NCBI GenBank assembly: GCA_023015935.1
Contig: JALKAY010000010.1
Span: forward strand, 1 to 56,447
Length of the DNA stretch: 56,447 nt
Reading direction: 5' to 3'
Source: Flavobacteriaceae bacterium F08102
GTDB lineage: Bacteria > Bacteroidota > Bacteroidia > Flavobacteriales > Flavobacteriaceae
Shown: piece by piece, positions 35,539 to 43,772 of the stretch
Layout: each line of letters starts with the position of its first letter
Position numbering within the stretch: the first letter of the stretch is position 1
Notes under the pieces: model-generated
Database searches by the model: none
Seen by the model: the letters and a program-made list of their open reading frames with translations, nothing else
Told to the model about the DNA's origin: nothing
Made by a program: the position numbers and the translations under genes

Positions 35539-36969
35539 ATGAGGAGAAAAACCAAAAAAGTCATTTTCGAGGATATTGAAGTCATTGATGCTGGCTCAAA
35601 AGGCAAAGCGATCGCTAAAGCACCCGATGGACGTGTCATCTTTTTATCAGACGCAGTACCGGGCGATGTGGTAGATGTACAAACGTTTAAAAAGCGAAAA
35701 TCCTATTATGAAGGAAACGTAGCTGTACTTAAAAAACCATCTGAACGACGCACAGCCCCAGTATGTCAGCACTTTAAATACTGTGGAGGCTGTAAATGGC
35801 AACACATGAAATACGAAGATCAACTCTACTTTAAACAAAAAGAAGTAAGCAGTAACTTAGTGCGAATTGGTCATGTTGAGCTTCCTGAAGTGAATCCTAT
35901 ACTCGGTGCGACAAAGCAGTATTTTTACCGAAATAAAATGGAGTTTTCGTTTTCGAATAACCGCTGGTTAAGCCCTGAAGAAATAAACAGTGAAGCTCCC
36001 ATTGACAACAGAAACGGATTGGGATTTCACATTGCTGGAATGTGGGATAAAATTCTAGATATTGAAAAATGCCATTTACAAGAAGACCCCTCCAATGCTA
36101 TTCGCAATGAAATTAAGAATTTTGCCAACCAACATCAGTTGGCCTTTTTTAATCCAAGATCTCAAACAGGGCTCTTACGAACCATGACCTTGCGCATTGC
36201 TTCTACCGGAGAGATTATGTTAGTGATTCAATTCTTTGACGACGACCTGGAAAAACGAAATTTATTATTAGATCATTTGATGGCCACCTTTCCCGAAATC
36301 ACCTCATTGCAATACGTTGTAAATCAAAAAGCAAATGACACAATTTACGATCAAGAAGTAGTATGCTATGCTGGAAGAGACCATATCTTTGAAGAAATGG
36401 AAGGACTTCGATTTAAAATTAACGCAAAGTCTTTTTACCAAACTAATTCCGCACAAGCCTATGAATTATACAAGGTGACCCGTAATTTCGCTCAACTAAC
36501 AGGTCGTGAAATTGTGTATGACTTATACACAGGAACGGGAACTATTGCACAGTTTATAGCCAAAGATGCGGCAAAGGTCGTTGGCATTGAAAGTGTTCCT
36601 GAAGCAATTGAAGATGCAAAAGCCAATGCTATCGCCAACGAGATTGATAACACTTCTTTTTTTGTAGGAGATATGGCCAAAATTTTTACCGATGAATTTA
36701 TTACCGCTAATGGAATCCCTGAAGTCATCATTACTGATCCTCCAAGAGATGGCATGCATAAATCTGTGGTAGAACAATTGCTAAAAATTCACCCTAAACG
36801 CATTGTTTATGTGAGTTGCAACTCGGCTACCCAAGCTAGAGATTTGGCCATTTTAGATGAAAAATATCGTATTGTACAATCGCAAGCTGTAGATATGTTC
36901 CCGCAAACACATCATATCGAAAATGTTGTACTTTTGGAACGTAGAACACCCGAAAATAAATTGTCATAG
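35539..36969 (+). CDS. rlmD: 23S rRNA (uracil-5)-methyltransferase, RlmD-type
   Basis: A 476-aa SAM-dependent methyltransferase of the RlmD/RumA family, which makes m5U in 23S rRNA. An N-terminal TRAM domain (about 8-65) precedes Fe-S cluster cysteines Cys76, Cys82 and Cys85, with a fourth in DIEKCHLQ. The SAM motif is YDLYTGTGTIA and the catalytic cysteine lies in YVSCNSATQARD. Other m5U methyltransferases (RlmC, TrmA) are alternatives. It is followed after 10 bp by the DUF6452-like gene. Confidence 0.9.
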   Translation: MRRKTKKVIFEDIEVIDAGSKGKAIAKAPDGRVIFLSDAVPGDVVDVQTFKKRKSYYEGNVAVLKKPSERRTAPVCQHFKYCGGCKWQHMKYEDQLYFKQKEVSSNLVRIGHVELPEVNPILGATKQYFYRNKMEFSFSNNRWLSPEEINSEAPIDNRNGLGFHIAGMWDKILDIEKCHLQEDPSNAIRNEIKNFANQHQLAFFNPRSQTGLLRTMTLRIASTGEIMLVIQFFDDDLEKRNLLLDHLMATFPEITSLQYVVNQKANDTIYDQEVVCYAGRDHIFEEMEGLRFKINAKSFYQTNSAQAYELYKVTRNFAQLTGREIVYDLYTGTGTIAQFIAKDAAKVVGIESVPEAIEDAKANAIANEIDNTSFFVGDMAKIFTDEFITANGIPEVIITDPPRDGMHKSVVEQLLKIHPKRIVYVSCNSATQARDLAILDEKYRIVQSQAVDMFPQTHHIENVVLLERRTPENKLS

Positions 36970-36979
36970 CAAACGCAAT

Positions 36980-37489
36980 ATGAATAGACATCATCGAATA
37001 AACATTGATATTCTACCCAAAAAAACAGCAATAACACTGTTTCTATTGCTCACTGTATGCATCAGTCTTATCTCCTGTGAACGTGATGAAATTTGTATTG
37101 ACGCCATCACTCCACATCTAATTATTCGCTTTTACGATCAAGAGGCCCCTGAAGATTTTAAAACGCCGAATCTAGAGGTTCAAATCTTAGGACTGCCTGA
37201 CACACTTAGATTTACTGCTGATTCAATTGCTTTACCTTTACGCGTAAATGCCCCTGAAACTGTGTACATATTGAGCACAGTGGAAGGAACCGATCGCAAT
37301 CCAGACACCTTAACTGTATCCTACGATATCAACGACCTTTTCATTGGTAGAGCTTGTGGATATAAATCCGTTTTTGTCAATCCTGTATACCAACGCACAC
37401 CTGATGGTGACACCTGGATTAGTAGTTTTATATCGACGAATGAACTTATAGAAAATGAACAAAATGCGCATCTCAATATATATCACTAA
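36980..37489 (+). CDS. DUF6452-like lipoprotein
   Basis: A 169-aa lipoprotein with lipobox SLISC (Cys33) and a beta-rich domain with DEICI at its start and a GYKSVFVN segment near the end. It resembles the DUF6452 family that follows rlmD in flavobacteria; function unknown. ATG 36980 is preferred over an in-frame start at 36923 that lies inside rlmD. Its end overlaps the next gene by about 35 bp. Confidence 0.75.
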   Translation: MNRHHRINIDILPKKTAITLFLLLTVCISLISCERDEICIDAITPHLIIRFYDQEAPEDFKTPNLEVQILGLPDTLRFTADSIALPLRVNAPETVYILSTVEGTDRNPDTLTVSYDINDLFIGRACGYKSVFVNPVYQRTPDGDTWISSFISTNELIENEQNAHLNIYH

Positions 37490-38162
37490 CCTTTGGTTGC
37501 TTCTAACCTGTGCAGTTCTTACAGCGCAAGAGACTTCTAAAGAAGCAGACACCATCGTTAAAAACAACTATGGGTTACGACTAGGGATAGATTTGTATAC
37601 CCCTATTTATACCGCCATTGACCAACATAGAAAAGGACTTGAGATTACGGGTGATTTTAGGTTGAGTAAAACCTATTATGCAGCTGCCGAAATAGGGTAT
37701 TTAACATTCGATGGGCAAGAAGATTTCTTTAGCTATTCAACGGATGGCTCTTTTATTAAGGTGGGTATTGATTACAATGCGTATGAAAATTGGTTGGATA
37801 TGGAAAACCTTATTTATATAGGCTTTCGCTATGGTTTTAGTAGTTTTAGCCAAACACTTGATCGCTATACGGTCAACAACGACCCAATCTTTGATGAATC
37901 TCCTCGAATTGTAGAAGGACAAAAATTCAGTGGCCTTAGTGCACATTGGGGAGAAATCGTGGTTGGTGTAAAAGCAGAATTGTTTAAGAATGTCTTTTTA
38001 GGTTTTAGCTTTAGCGGAAAGAAAATGCTCAGCACCAAAGAACCCGCTAATTTTAAAAATTTATATGTCCCAGGATTCAATCGAGTCTTTTTAAATGATT
38101 TTGGATTCGGAGTGAATTATTCTATTAGCTATCTGATTCCTTTTTATAAAAAAGCAAAGTAA
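37455..38162 (+). CDS. DUF6048-like outer-membrane protein
   Basis: A 235-aa exported protein with a signal peptide (ending AVLTAQ) and alternating beta-strand character (YYAAAEIGYLTF, IGFRYGFSSFSQ). It ends in YLIPFYKKAK and resembles DUF6048 proteins, which look like small outer-membrane beta-barrels. A second ATG at 37464 is an equally good start. It overlaps the DUF6452-like gene by about 35 bp, so the two are probably coupled and may act together at the outer membrane. Confidence 0.75.
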   Translation: MNKMRISIYITNLWLLLTCAVLTAQETSKEADTIVKNNYGLRLGIDLYTPIYTAIDQHRKGLEITGDFRLSKTYYAAAEIGYLTFDGQEDFFSYSTDGSFIKVGIDYNAYENWLDMENLIYIGFRYGFSSFSQTLDRYTVNNDPIFDESPRIVEGQKFSGLSAHWGEIVVGVKAELFKNVFLGFSFSGKKMLSTKEPANFKNLYVPGFNRVFLNDFGFGVNYSISYLIPFYKKAK

Positions 38163-38242
38163 AGATACGATTTAACAAGGGCCCTTTTTCAACTTCCAAA
38201 TCACCATTCACTTTCAAATCGCCAAATACATCGTCCTCAACA

Positions 38243-38326
38243 CTACATTCAACGAGTGCAATAACGATCATTCAACCCTCTATTTCACTGAAAACGAACT
38301 ACATTCAAGAATTAAAATGAATGTAG
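38243..38326. repeat. Repeated CTACATTCA words with inverted copy
   Basis: CTACATTCA occurs at 38243-38251 and again at 38299-38307. The second copy forms a perfect 9-bp inverted repeat with TGAATGTAG (38318-38326) across a 10-nt spacer. It lies 58 bp upstream of the four-gene operon starting at 38384. It could be an operator or the terminator of the rlmD unit, since a short T-run follows. Confidence 0.4.
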
Positions 38327-38383
38327 AGAACATTTTTTCAATCGGGTAGAGTTCCTTAATTTTACGCTAGAAAACACATCACC

Positions 38384-39334
38384 ATGAAAAACATACCAAG
38401 TGTAGATTTAGCTGATTTCTTATCAGGTGATTCTAAACGAAAAGCACAGTTTGTATCACACATTGGAAAAGCCTATGAAGACATTGGGTTTGTAGCCTTA
38501 AAAAATCATTTTTTAAGTGATCAATTGGTAGATCAATTATATCGTGAAATAAAACGCTTCTTTGACTTACCCGTCGAAACCAAAAAATCCTATGAAATTG
38601 AAGGTATTGGTGGTCAACGTGGTTATGTGTCTTTTGGAAAAGAAAGTGCAAAAGGAAAAAAAGAAGGTGATTTAAAAGAGTTTTGGCATTTTGGGCAGTA
38701 TGTAGAAGATAATGAACAATTAAAAGCCATGTATCCCGACAACGTAACTGTTCGTGAATTGCCAAATTTCAATACAGTAGGAAAAGAAACCTACAAAATG
38801 TTGGAAAAAACTGGCATATATGTACTTCGCGCCTTGGCGCTATTTTTAAATTTAGATGAACACTATTTTGACCCCTATGTTAAAAATGGCAATAGCATCT
38901 TACGTCCGATTCATTACCCGCCTATTACGAGTGAACCCAAAAACGCAGTAAGAGCGGCAGCACATGGTGATATTAATTTAATTACCTTACTCATGGGTGC
39001 TCAAGGGAAAGGATTGCAAGTTAAAAATCTCAAAGGGGAATGGTTAGATGCGATTGCAGCGCCAGACGAATTAATTATCAATGTGGGTGATATGTTATCG
39101 AGACTCACAAATAACCGCTTGAAGTCAACGATTCATCGCGTTGTAAATCCTCCTAAAGAACACTGGGGAACATCACGATACTCCATTCCGTTTTTCATGC
39201 ACCCAATCAGTGATATGCCGTTAAATTGTTTAGAAAACTGTATCGATGATACACACCCTAAATTATATGAGGACATTACTGCTGGAGAATTTTTAACGGA
39301 ACGATTAATAGAACTAGGTTTGATTAAAAAATAA
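38384..39334 (+). CDS. 2-Oxoglutarate/Fe(II) oxygenase, isopenicillin N synthase-like
   Basis: A 316-aa non-haem iron dioxygenase. The facial triad is His194, Asp196 (AAHGDINL) and His251 (STIHRVVNP); the 2-oxoglutarate-binding Arg265-x-Ser267 is in RYSIPF. The N-terminal DIOX_N-like region (IPSVDLADFL) matches the isopenicillin N synthase/2OG oxygenase superfamily. The substrate is unknown. It is the first gene of a likely four-gene operon ending with a strong terminator at 41508-41544. Confidence 0.9.
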   Translation: MKNIPSVDLADFLSGDSKRKAQFVSHIGKAYEDIGFVALKNHFLSDQLVDQLYREIKRFFDLPVETKKSYEIEGIGGQRGYVSFGKESAKGKKEGDLKEFWHFGQYVEDNEQLKAMYPDNVTVRELPNFNTVGKETYKMLEKTGIYVLRALALFLNLDEHYFDPYVKNGNSILRPIHYPPITSEPKNAVRAAAHGDINLITLLMGAQGKGLQVKNLKGEWLDAIAAPDELIINVGDMLSRLTNNRLKSTIHRVVNPPKEHWGTSRYSIPFFMHPISDMPLNCLENCIDDTHPKLYEDITAGEFLTERLIELGLIKK

Positions 39335-39380
39335 TAGTTCTGTCACTCGTTCAAAAGGAATTACCTTAAAACCCTACACC

Positions 39381-39704
39381 ATGGATCTACAAGATCAATT
39401 AAAAAATCTTTTTCCGGAACACGTTCCTGAAAAGGTTGAAAAACCGACAAAAAGTATAGTTTGGCTGCAAGAAGACCCCATTATTTGCAAATATGAAAAG
39501 CGTAAAGGAAAACCAATTACAATCCTTGAGGGCTATAATGGTGCCACCGAAGATTTTAAGAAATTAGCAAAAAAAATAAAAACCACCTTTAGTGTGGGCG
39601 GTAGTTTTAAAGATGATAAAATCATCATTCAGGGAGATTACCGCGATAAAATCATGGTACTTTTAAAAGAAATGGGATTTAACGTAAAACGTGTAGGTGG
39701 ATAA
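39381..39704 (+). CDS. SUI1-family translation factor (eIF1-like)
   Basis: A 107-aa protein with a C-terminal SUI1/eIF1 fold: KRKGKPITILEGYNG, then FSVGGSFKDDKIIIQGDYRDKI and GFNVKRVGG at the end. Bacterial SUI1 (YciH-like) proteins can bind the small ribosomal subunit and affect initiation fidelity; the role in this organism is not known. It lies 46 bp after the oxygenase gene and 1 bp before the phosphorylase gene. Confidence 0.88.
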   Translation: MDLQDQLKNLFPEHVPEKVEKPTKSIVWLQEDPIICKYEKRKGKPITILEGYNGATEDFKKLAKKIKTTFSVGGSFKDDKIIIQGDYRDKIMVLLKEMGFNVKRVGG

Positions 39705-39705
39705 A

Positions 39706-40578
39706 ATGAGAACATTAGCAGCATCAGAACTCATTTTAAATGAAGATGGAAGTATCTATCATCTTAATCTTCGTCCTGAACAAATCGCCAATACCATTAT
39801 TGCCGTCGGTGATCCCGACCGAGTAAAGGAAGTTACCAAGCATTTTGAACAAATAGAATATACCGTTTCGCGAAGAGAATTTAAAACCTGTACAGGACGC
39901 TATAAGGGAAAACGAATTAGTGTGATTTCAACAGGTATAGGAACAGATAATATCGACATCGTAATCAATGAATTAGATGCCCTGGTAAATGTTGATTTCA
40001 CAAAACGGACAGTAAAAAATAAATTAACTTCGCTTGAGATTATTCGTATCGGCACCTCAGGAAGTATCCAACGTGATATTGAGGTAAATAGCCTTGTGGT
40101 ATCCGCGAAAGCGATAGGTCTAGACGGAATGCTACACGCTTATGACAGTATGGCCATCCGAGATGTACTTCTGGAAGATGCCTTTATTGCACAAACCCAA
40201 TGGTCGTCCGACAAAGCGAGACCCTATGTGATTGATGCAGATCTTGACTTATTGAAAAAATTTGAGTGTAGTCCTTTTCAACCCGGCTTCACCGCCACCC
40301 TCAATGGATTTTACGGTGCACAAGCCCGAACCATACGCCTACCTTTACAAGACGAAACATTACATGAAAAAATTCAACATTTTAAGGTTGGACAAACACG
40401 AATAAGTAATTTAGAAATGGAAACCGCTGGCATTTATGGATTAGCCACATTACTAGATCATAGAGCCATATCCTTAAATGCTATTTTGGCAAATAGAATT
40501 ACGGGAACATTTAGTACCCAACCACAAAAAGCAGTAGAAAAACTCATTGTATTGACCTTAGATAAACTAGTGGAATAA
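39706..40578 (+). CDS. Nucleoside phosphorylase
   Basis: A 290-aa purine/uridine phosphorylase-superfamily enzyme. The phosphate/nucleoside-binding segment VGDPDRVKEV, the TGIGTDNIDIVI region, RIGTSGSIQ and the ribose-binding NLEMETAGIYG motif are visible. It would cleave a nucleoside with phosphate to a base and ribose-1-phosphate. Base specificity is uncertain, though uridine-phosphorylase-like is likely. ATG 39706 is used; a GTG at 39697 would overlap the SUI1 gene. It is 2 bp before the next gene. Confidence 0.88.
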   Translation: MRTLAASELILNEDGSIYHLNLRPEQIANTIIAVGDPDRVKEVTKHFEQIEYTVSRREFKTCTGRYKGKRISVISTGIGTDNIDIVINELDALVNVDFTKRTVKNKLTSLEIIRIGTSGSIQRDIEVNSLVVSAKAIGLDGMLHAYDSMAIRDVLLEDAFIAQTQWSSDKARPYVIDADLDLLKKFECSPFQPGFTATLNGFYGAQARTIRLPLQDETLHEKIQHFKVGQTRISNLEMETAGIYGLATLLDHRAISLNAILANRITGTFSTQPQKAVEKLIVLTLDKLVE

Positions 40579-40580
40579 AT

Positions 40581-41447
40581 ATGGAATCATTTACTATTGG
40601 CGGCGTACCTGAACACTTTAATCTCCCTTGGCATCAAGCCTTAGAAACAGGTGCTTTTAAAGCAGCAGGAATCGATTTAAACTGGCGAAATTTTCCAGGA
40701 GGAACGGGGGCAATGTGCCAAGAATTACGCAATGGTACCCTAGATGCTGCCATTATATTAACGGAAGGCATTATCAAAGACATTATTGAAGGAAACCCTT
40801 CGAAGATTGTAAAAGTCTATGTAGCATCTCCTCTATTATGGGGCGTTCATGTTGACGCTCAATCTGACTTTACCCAGATGCAAGACTTACAAGACGCTAG
40901 GATCGCAATTAGCCGTTATGGATCAGGTTCACAACTCATGGCAAAAGTCAATGCGGTAAATCAATCATTTGATGTAGACAGCTTACATTATGTTTTGGTA
41001 AAAAATTTAACAGGTGGTATTGATGCCTTAACCAGTGGTGAAGCTGATTACTTTATGTGGGAGCATTTCACAACGAAACCATTGGTAGACGATGGAATTT
41101 TTAGACGTATAGAGAATGTAACCACTCCTTGGCCATGTTTTGTTCTGGCAGTACGAGACGAAATACTCGCTACCAAAAACGAATTGGTAAAAAATATCAT
41201 ACACGTGATCAATACGGCGGTGAAACCATTTGAAAACGCATTGAACCAACCACATTTAATTGAATTATTTTCAACGTGTTACAATCAACAAATCGAAGAT
41301 GTGAAAGCATGGTTAGCCATTACTGAATGGGATGATCAAACCTATGTCTCTAAAGAATTAATTGAAGACATTCAAAATAAATTAGTACAATTTGACGTTA
41401 TTGAACACACAGTACCCTATACGCAAATAGCCAAACGGGTATTGTAA
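40581..41447 (+). CDS. NMT1/periplasmic-binding-protein-like protein without signal peptide
   Basis: A 288-aa protein with the two-lobed periplasmic-binding-protein type II fold: IGGVPEHFNLPWHQALETG at the N-terminus, GTGAMCQELRNGTLDAAI, RYGSGSQLM and a GEADYFMWEH segment. It resembles NMT1/SsuA-type ligand binders. It has no signal peptide and no transporter genes nearby, so it is probably cytosolic and binds or acts on a small molecule. It starts 2 bp after the nucleoside phosphorylase gene, which suggests a shared pathway. Confidence 0.75.
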   Translation: MESFTIGGVPEHFNLPWHQALETGAFKAAGIDLNWRNFPGGTGAMCQELRNGTLDAAIILTEGIIKDIIEGNPSKIVKVYVASPLLWGVHVDAQSDFTQMQDLQDARIAISRYGSGSQLMAKVNAVNQSFDVDSLHYVLVKNLTGGIDALTSGEADYFMWEHFTTKPLVDDGIFRRIENVTTPWPCFVLAVRDEILATKNELVKNIIHVINTAVKPFENALNQPHLIELFSTCYNQQIEDVKAWLAITEWDDQTYVSKELIEDIQNKLVQFDVIEHTVPYTQIAKRVL

Positions 41448-41507
41448 ACCCAACTAATCAACCTAAATCGGTTCGTAAAACGACCAAAAGCAATCAACCA
41501 AGCAATC

Positions 41508-41544
41508 AACCGCAGTATAAGAAATTATATCGCGGTTTTTTTTT
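41508..41544 (+). terminator. Terminator of the 38384-41447 operon
   Basis: Stem AACCGC/GCGGTT with an A/T-rich inner part (GTATAAG...TTATATC), followed by nine T (41536-41544). The convergent AraC gene ends 4 bp later. A 12-bp near-repeat (AGCAATCAACC twice) precedes it. Confidence 0.75.
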
Positions 41545-41548
41545 GAAA

Positions 41549-42436
41549 TTAATCAAGCGATGCCTGAATGATTAATTTAATTTCTTTTCGATAATTAGAG
41601 GCGCTTTTTCCAGTAAATTCTTTGAACTGCTTATTAAAATGAGAAAAATTATTAAATCCACATTCAAAACAAATATCGGTAATACTCGATTTACTTTCCG
41701 ATAATAATTTAGTAGCATGAACAATTCGCACTTCATTGACTAATTGTGTAAAGGTTTTACCCGTTACTTTTTTAAAATACCTACAAAATGCAGGAACGGT
41801 CATACTTACATTATTTGCAATGTCTTCTAAAGCAATGTGTTCTTGAAAGTATTTATTCACATATTTATAGATACTGTCAATTTTATCACTATCCTGTTTT
41901 TGGGCTTCAAACGCGTAACCATCGGCATTTAGCAAGGCATAATCTTCGGCCTTTGACAAAAGATCTAGAATTCTCAATAATTTAGCAAAACGATTAATTC
42001 CTTCCGTTTGGGCCAGTTTTTCTATTCTAGGCCCCACCAACATTTTGGTTTCCGGCTTAAAAAGAAGTCCTTTTTTAGCACGTTCTAAAAGCAACTTAAT
42101 CCCATTCATTTCGGGAAGTCCGAGCATCTTTTCCGTTAATAAATCAGGACTAAATTGCACAATGGTCTCAATACCTTTGGCAGTTAATCTATCGGTAAAA
42201 CCATTGTGTGGTAAGTTGGCACCGATAAGGATAAGTTGACTGTTATTAAAATAGGAAAGGTGATTTCCAATATGCCTTTTCCCTTTTCCTTTATTGACAT
42301 AAACCAGTTCTATTTCAGGGTGGAAATGCCATTTTTTAAATTTTGCCGCACGTTTTTTCGTATGCTGTCTGACGAGGATGGAACTTCCAAAATTGGGACT
42401 TAGCTTTTCTAATATCGGTTTGTTAGTAGTTGGCAT
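41549..42436 (-). CDS. AraC-family transcriptional regulator
   Basis: A 295-aa regulator with an N-terminal cupin-like ligand domain (KWHFHPEIELVYVNKGKGKRHIGN) and a C-terminal AraC DNA-binding domain with two helix-turn-helix motifs (IALEDIANNVSMTVPAFCRYFKK and SITDICFECGFNNFSHFNKQFK-type, about 195-290). The ligand is unknown. It is convergent with the oxygenase operon and divergent from the secreted protein at 42635, either of which could be a target. It has its own promoter. Confidence 0.9.
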   Translation of the reverse strand: MPTTNKPILEKLSPNFGSSILVRQHTKKRAAKFKKWHFHPEIELVYVNKGKGKRHIGNHLSYFNNSQLILIGANLPHNGFTDRLTAKGIETIVQFSPDLLTEKMLGLPEMNGIKLLLERAKKGLLFKPETKMLVGPRIEKLAQTEGINRFAKLLRILDLLSKAEDYALLNADGYAFEAQKQDSDKIDSIYKYVNKYFQEHIALEDIANNVSMTVPAFCRYFKKVTGKTFTQLVNEVRIVHATKLLSESKSSITDICFECGFNNFSHFNKQFKEFTGKSASNYRKEIKLIIQASLD

Positions 42437-42453
42437 CTAGGTAAAGTTCAATA

Positions 42454-42461
42454 CAAATGTA
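42454..42461 (-). promoter_or_regulatory. Promoter -7 element for the AraC gene
   Basis: On the minus strand TACATTTG fits TAnnTTTG, 17 bp before the ATG at 42436. Confidence 0.5.
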
Positions 42462-42602
42462 AAATATTTACACCAAAACAACTATGCTTAATTAATCACC
42501 ATCTATGCAATTTTATCCTTTTAGCCTTCTCTGGACTAATTGTAGGGTAATTTTGCATATAAATTGATCAAATATGATGTTTTCAGAATGGTATAAGGCG
42601 AG

Positions 42603-42610
42603 TACATTTG
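42603..42610 (+). promoter_or_regulatory. Promoter -7 element for the secreted protein at 42635
   Basis: TACATTTG fits TAnnTTTG, 24 bp before the ATG at 42635. The divergent AraC promoter uses the same octamer. Confidence 0.5.
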
Positions 42611-42634
42611 AATTGTAATTCTAAATAAACGATT

Positions 42635-43225
42635 ATGAAAATCATGAAGAAATTTTTAGCACTCGTATTTGTTTTAAGTTCATTATTTACAAATGCAAAC
42701 AATAGTACAACAACCTTGACAACAGGAAATAAACTAAAAACCACCTTAACACTAGACAATGTTAGACCTGGACAAAAATTAATTTTAAAAGACCTGCACG
42801 GAACGATCATGTATCGTGAACCTATTTTACATCAAGGAGATTATCGTCGTAAATTTGACCTGTCGTTATTACCAAAGGGAGGTTATTCTTTTGAATTAGA
42901 TAAAGGTTTTGCCATTCTAATTGTCCCTTTTAATGTAGATAATTCAACCCTTATTTTTAATGAACAACAAAAACGGTTGATTTTAAAACCAATTATTTCT
43001 GTAGACAATCACACAATAAAGGTTGGCAAATCTCCGGTAGTCGATTATTCAGTCAAAGTGGCTATTTATTATGAGTCATCGAATGATGAAGTAATTTATA
43101 CGGATGAAATAAGTCCTTCAAAAAAAGGATATAGAGCCTATACCCTATTAGATAATATGCCTGGAAATTACCGTGTTGTTTGCGAAACCGAAGGGCATAC
43201 CTTCACTAAACATTTTAAAATTTAA
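42635..43225 (+). CDS. Secreted beta-rich protein, unknown function
   Basis: A 196-aa exported protein with a signal peptide (about 1-22, ending TNANN). The mature part is all-beta, with a segment LKDLHGTIMYREPILHQGDY that resembles the start of a T9SS-like or Ig-like sandwich, but no complete sorting domain is present. It is divergent from the AraC regulator and monocistronic, with its own promoter and a strong terminator. An alternative ATG lies at 42644. Confidence 0.7.
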   Translation: MKIMKKFLALVFVLSSLFTNANNSTTTLTTGNKLKTTLTLDNVRPGQKLILKDLHGTIMYREPILHQGDYRRKFDLSLLPKGGYSFELDKGFAILIVPFNVDNSTLIFNEQQKRLILKPIISVDNHTIKVGKSPVVDYSVKVAIYYESSNDEVIYTDEISPSKKGYRAYTLLDNMPGNYRVVCETEGHTFTKHFKI

Positions 43226-43242
43226 CTACTCAGATTTTTTAT

Positions 43243-43282
43243 AAAAACTGCGCTTATGGTAACTGAAGCGCAGTTTTTTTTT
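43243..43282. terminator. Bidirectional terminator
   Basis: Perfect 13-bp stem AAAAACTGCGCTT / AAGCGCAGTTTTT with a 10-nt loop, flanked by T-runs on both strands. It closes the plus-strand gene at 42635-43225 and the minus-strand gene at 43281-43631, whose stop codon lies at its edge. Confidence 0.88.
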
Positions 43283-43631
43283 ATGAACGCTTTCGCACAA
43301 CAAGAATTTCGTCGTCAGAAAACTCCATCCAAGCCAAATCATACACATAGTGATATACCTTACCTTGTTTATTGGTATTGAGGTGAGTAAAATATTTAAA
43401 ATTGAAGTGTTTTTTTGCCAGGATCGTTCGGTCAATTTTTTTTTGAATGGCATTTTTACCTAAAATTTCTAGTAGTATTGATCTATTGCGATGTAAAATG
43501 CGGTCTATGTCTTTTGCGGCATAATGAGTAACCCTGCGCAATTTTACGTGATAGTAGTTTTTACACTTTAATGAGCAAAATTGCTTGTCAGAGCGACCAT
43601 GAATTACTTTATGACATATTTTACATTTCAT
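43281..43631 (-). CDS. Small zinc-ribbon protein next to the integrase
   Basis: A 116-aa basic protein with an N-terminal zinc-finger of Cys3, Cys6, Cys19 and Cys23 (CKIC, then FCSLKC), followed by an uncharacterised domain ending FAWMEFSD-like (here LAWMEFSDDEILVVRK). I recall similar proteins in other flavobacteria but no function. It is divergent from the integrase, and the 141-bp gap between them holds phased AAACGTTTA repeats. It could be a DNA-binding regulator of the array, which is inference only. Confidence 0.7.
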   Translation of the reverse strand: MKCKICHKVIHGRSDKQFCSLKCKNYYHVKLRRVTHYAAKDIDRILHRNRSILLEILGKNAIQKKIDRTILAKKHFNFKYFTHLNTNKQGKVYHYVYDLAWMEFSDDEILVVRKRS

Positions 43632-43667
43632 AATGGGTAAAGGTACTGATTTTGTTTGGTTTAGTCG

Positions 43668-43729
43668 TTAAACGTTTATAACGGTTAAGAAACGTTTACA
43701 AACGAAAGTAAACGTTTAATAAACGGTAA
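43668..43729. promoter_or_regulatory. Three phased AAACGTTTA repeats upstream of the integrase
   Basis: AAACGTTTA occurs at 43670, 43690 and 43710, exactly 20 bp apart, with weaker AACG half-sites about 10 bp after each. Each copy is the core of the palindrome TAAACGTTTA. They lie between the zinc-ribbon gene and the integrase start and look like operator sites on one face of the helix. Confidence 0.6.
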
Positions 43730-43772
43730 AGCATGAAATTCCTCCTATTTTAGCTGTACTAATTTTATAAAA

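Noticed and set aside
35341-35542. Opposed 61- and 65-codon ORFs upstream of rlmD
   Set aside because: They overlap each other and the rlmD promoter and have no recognisable features.
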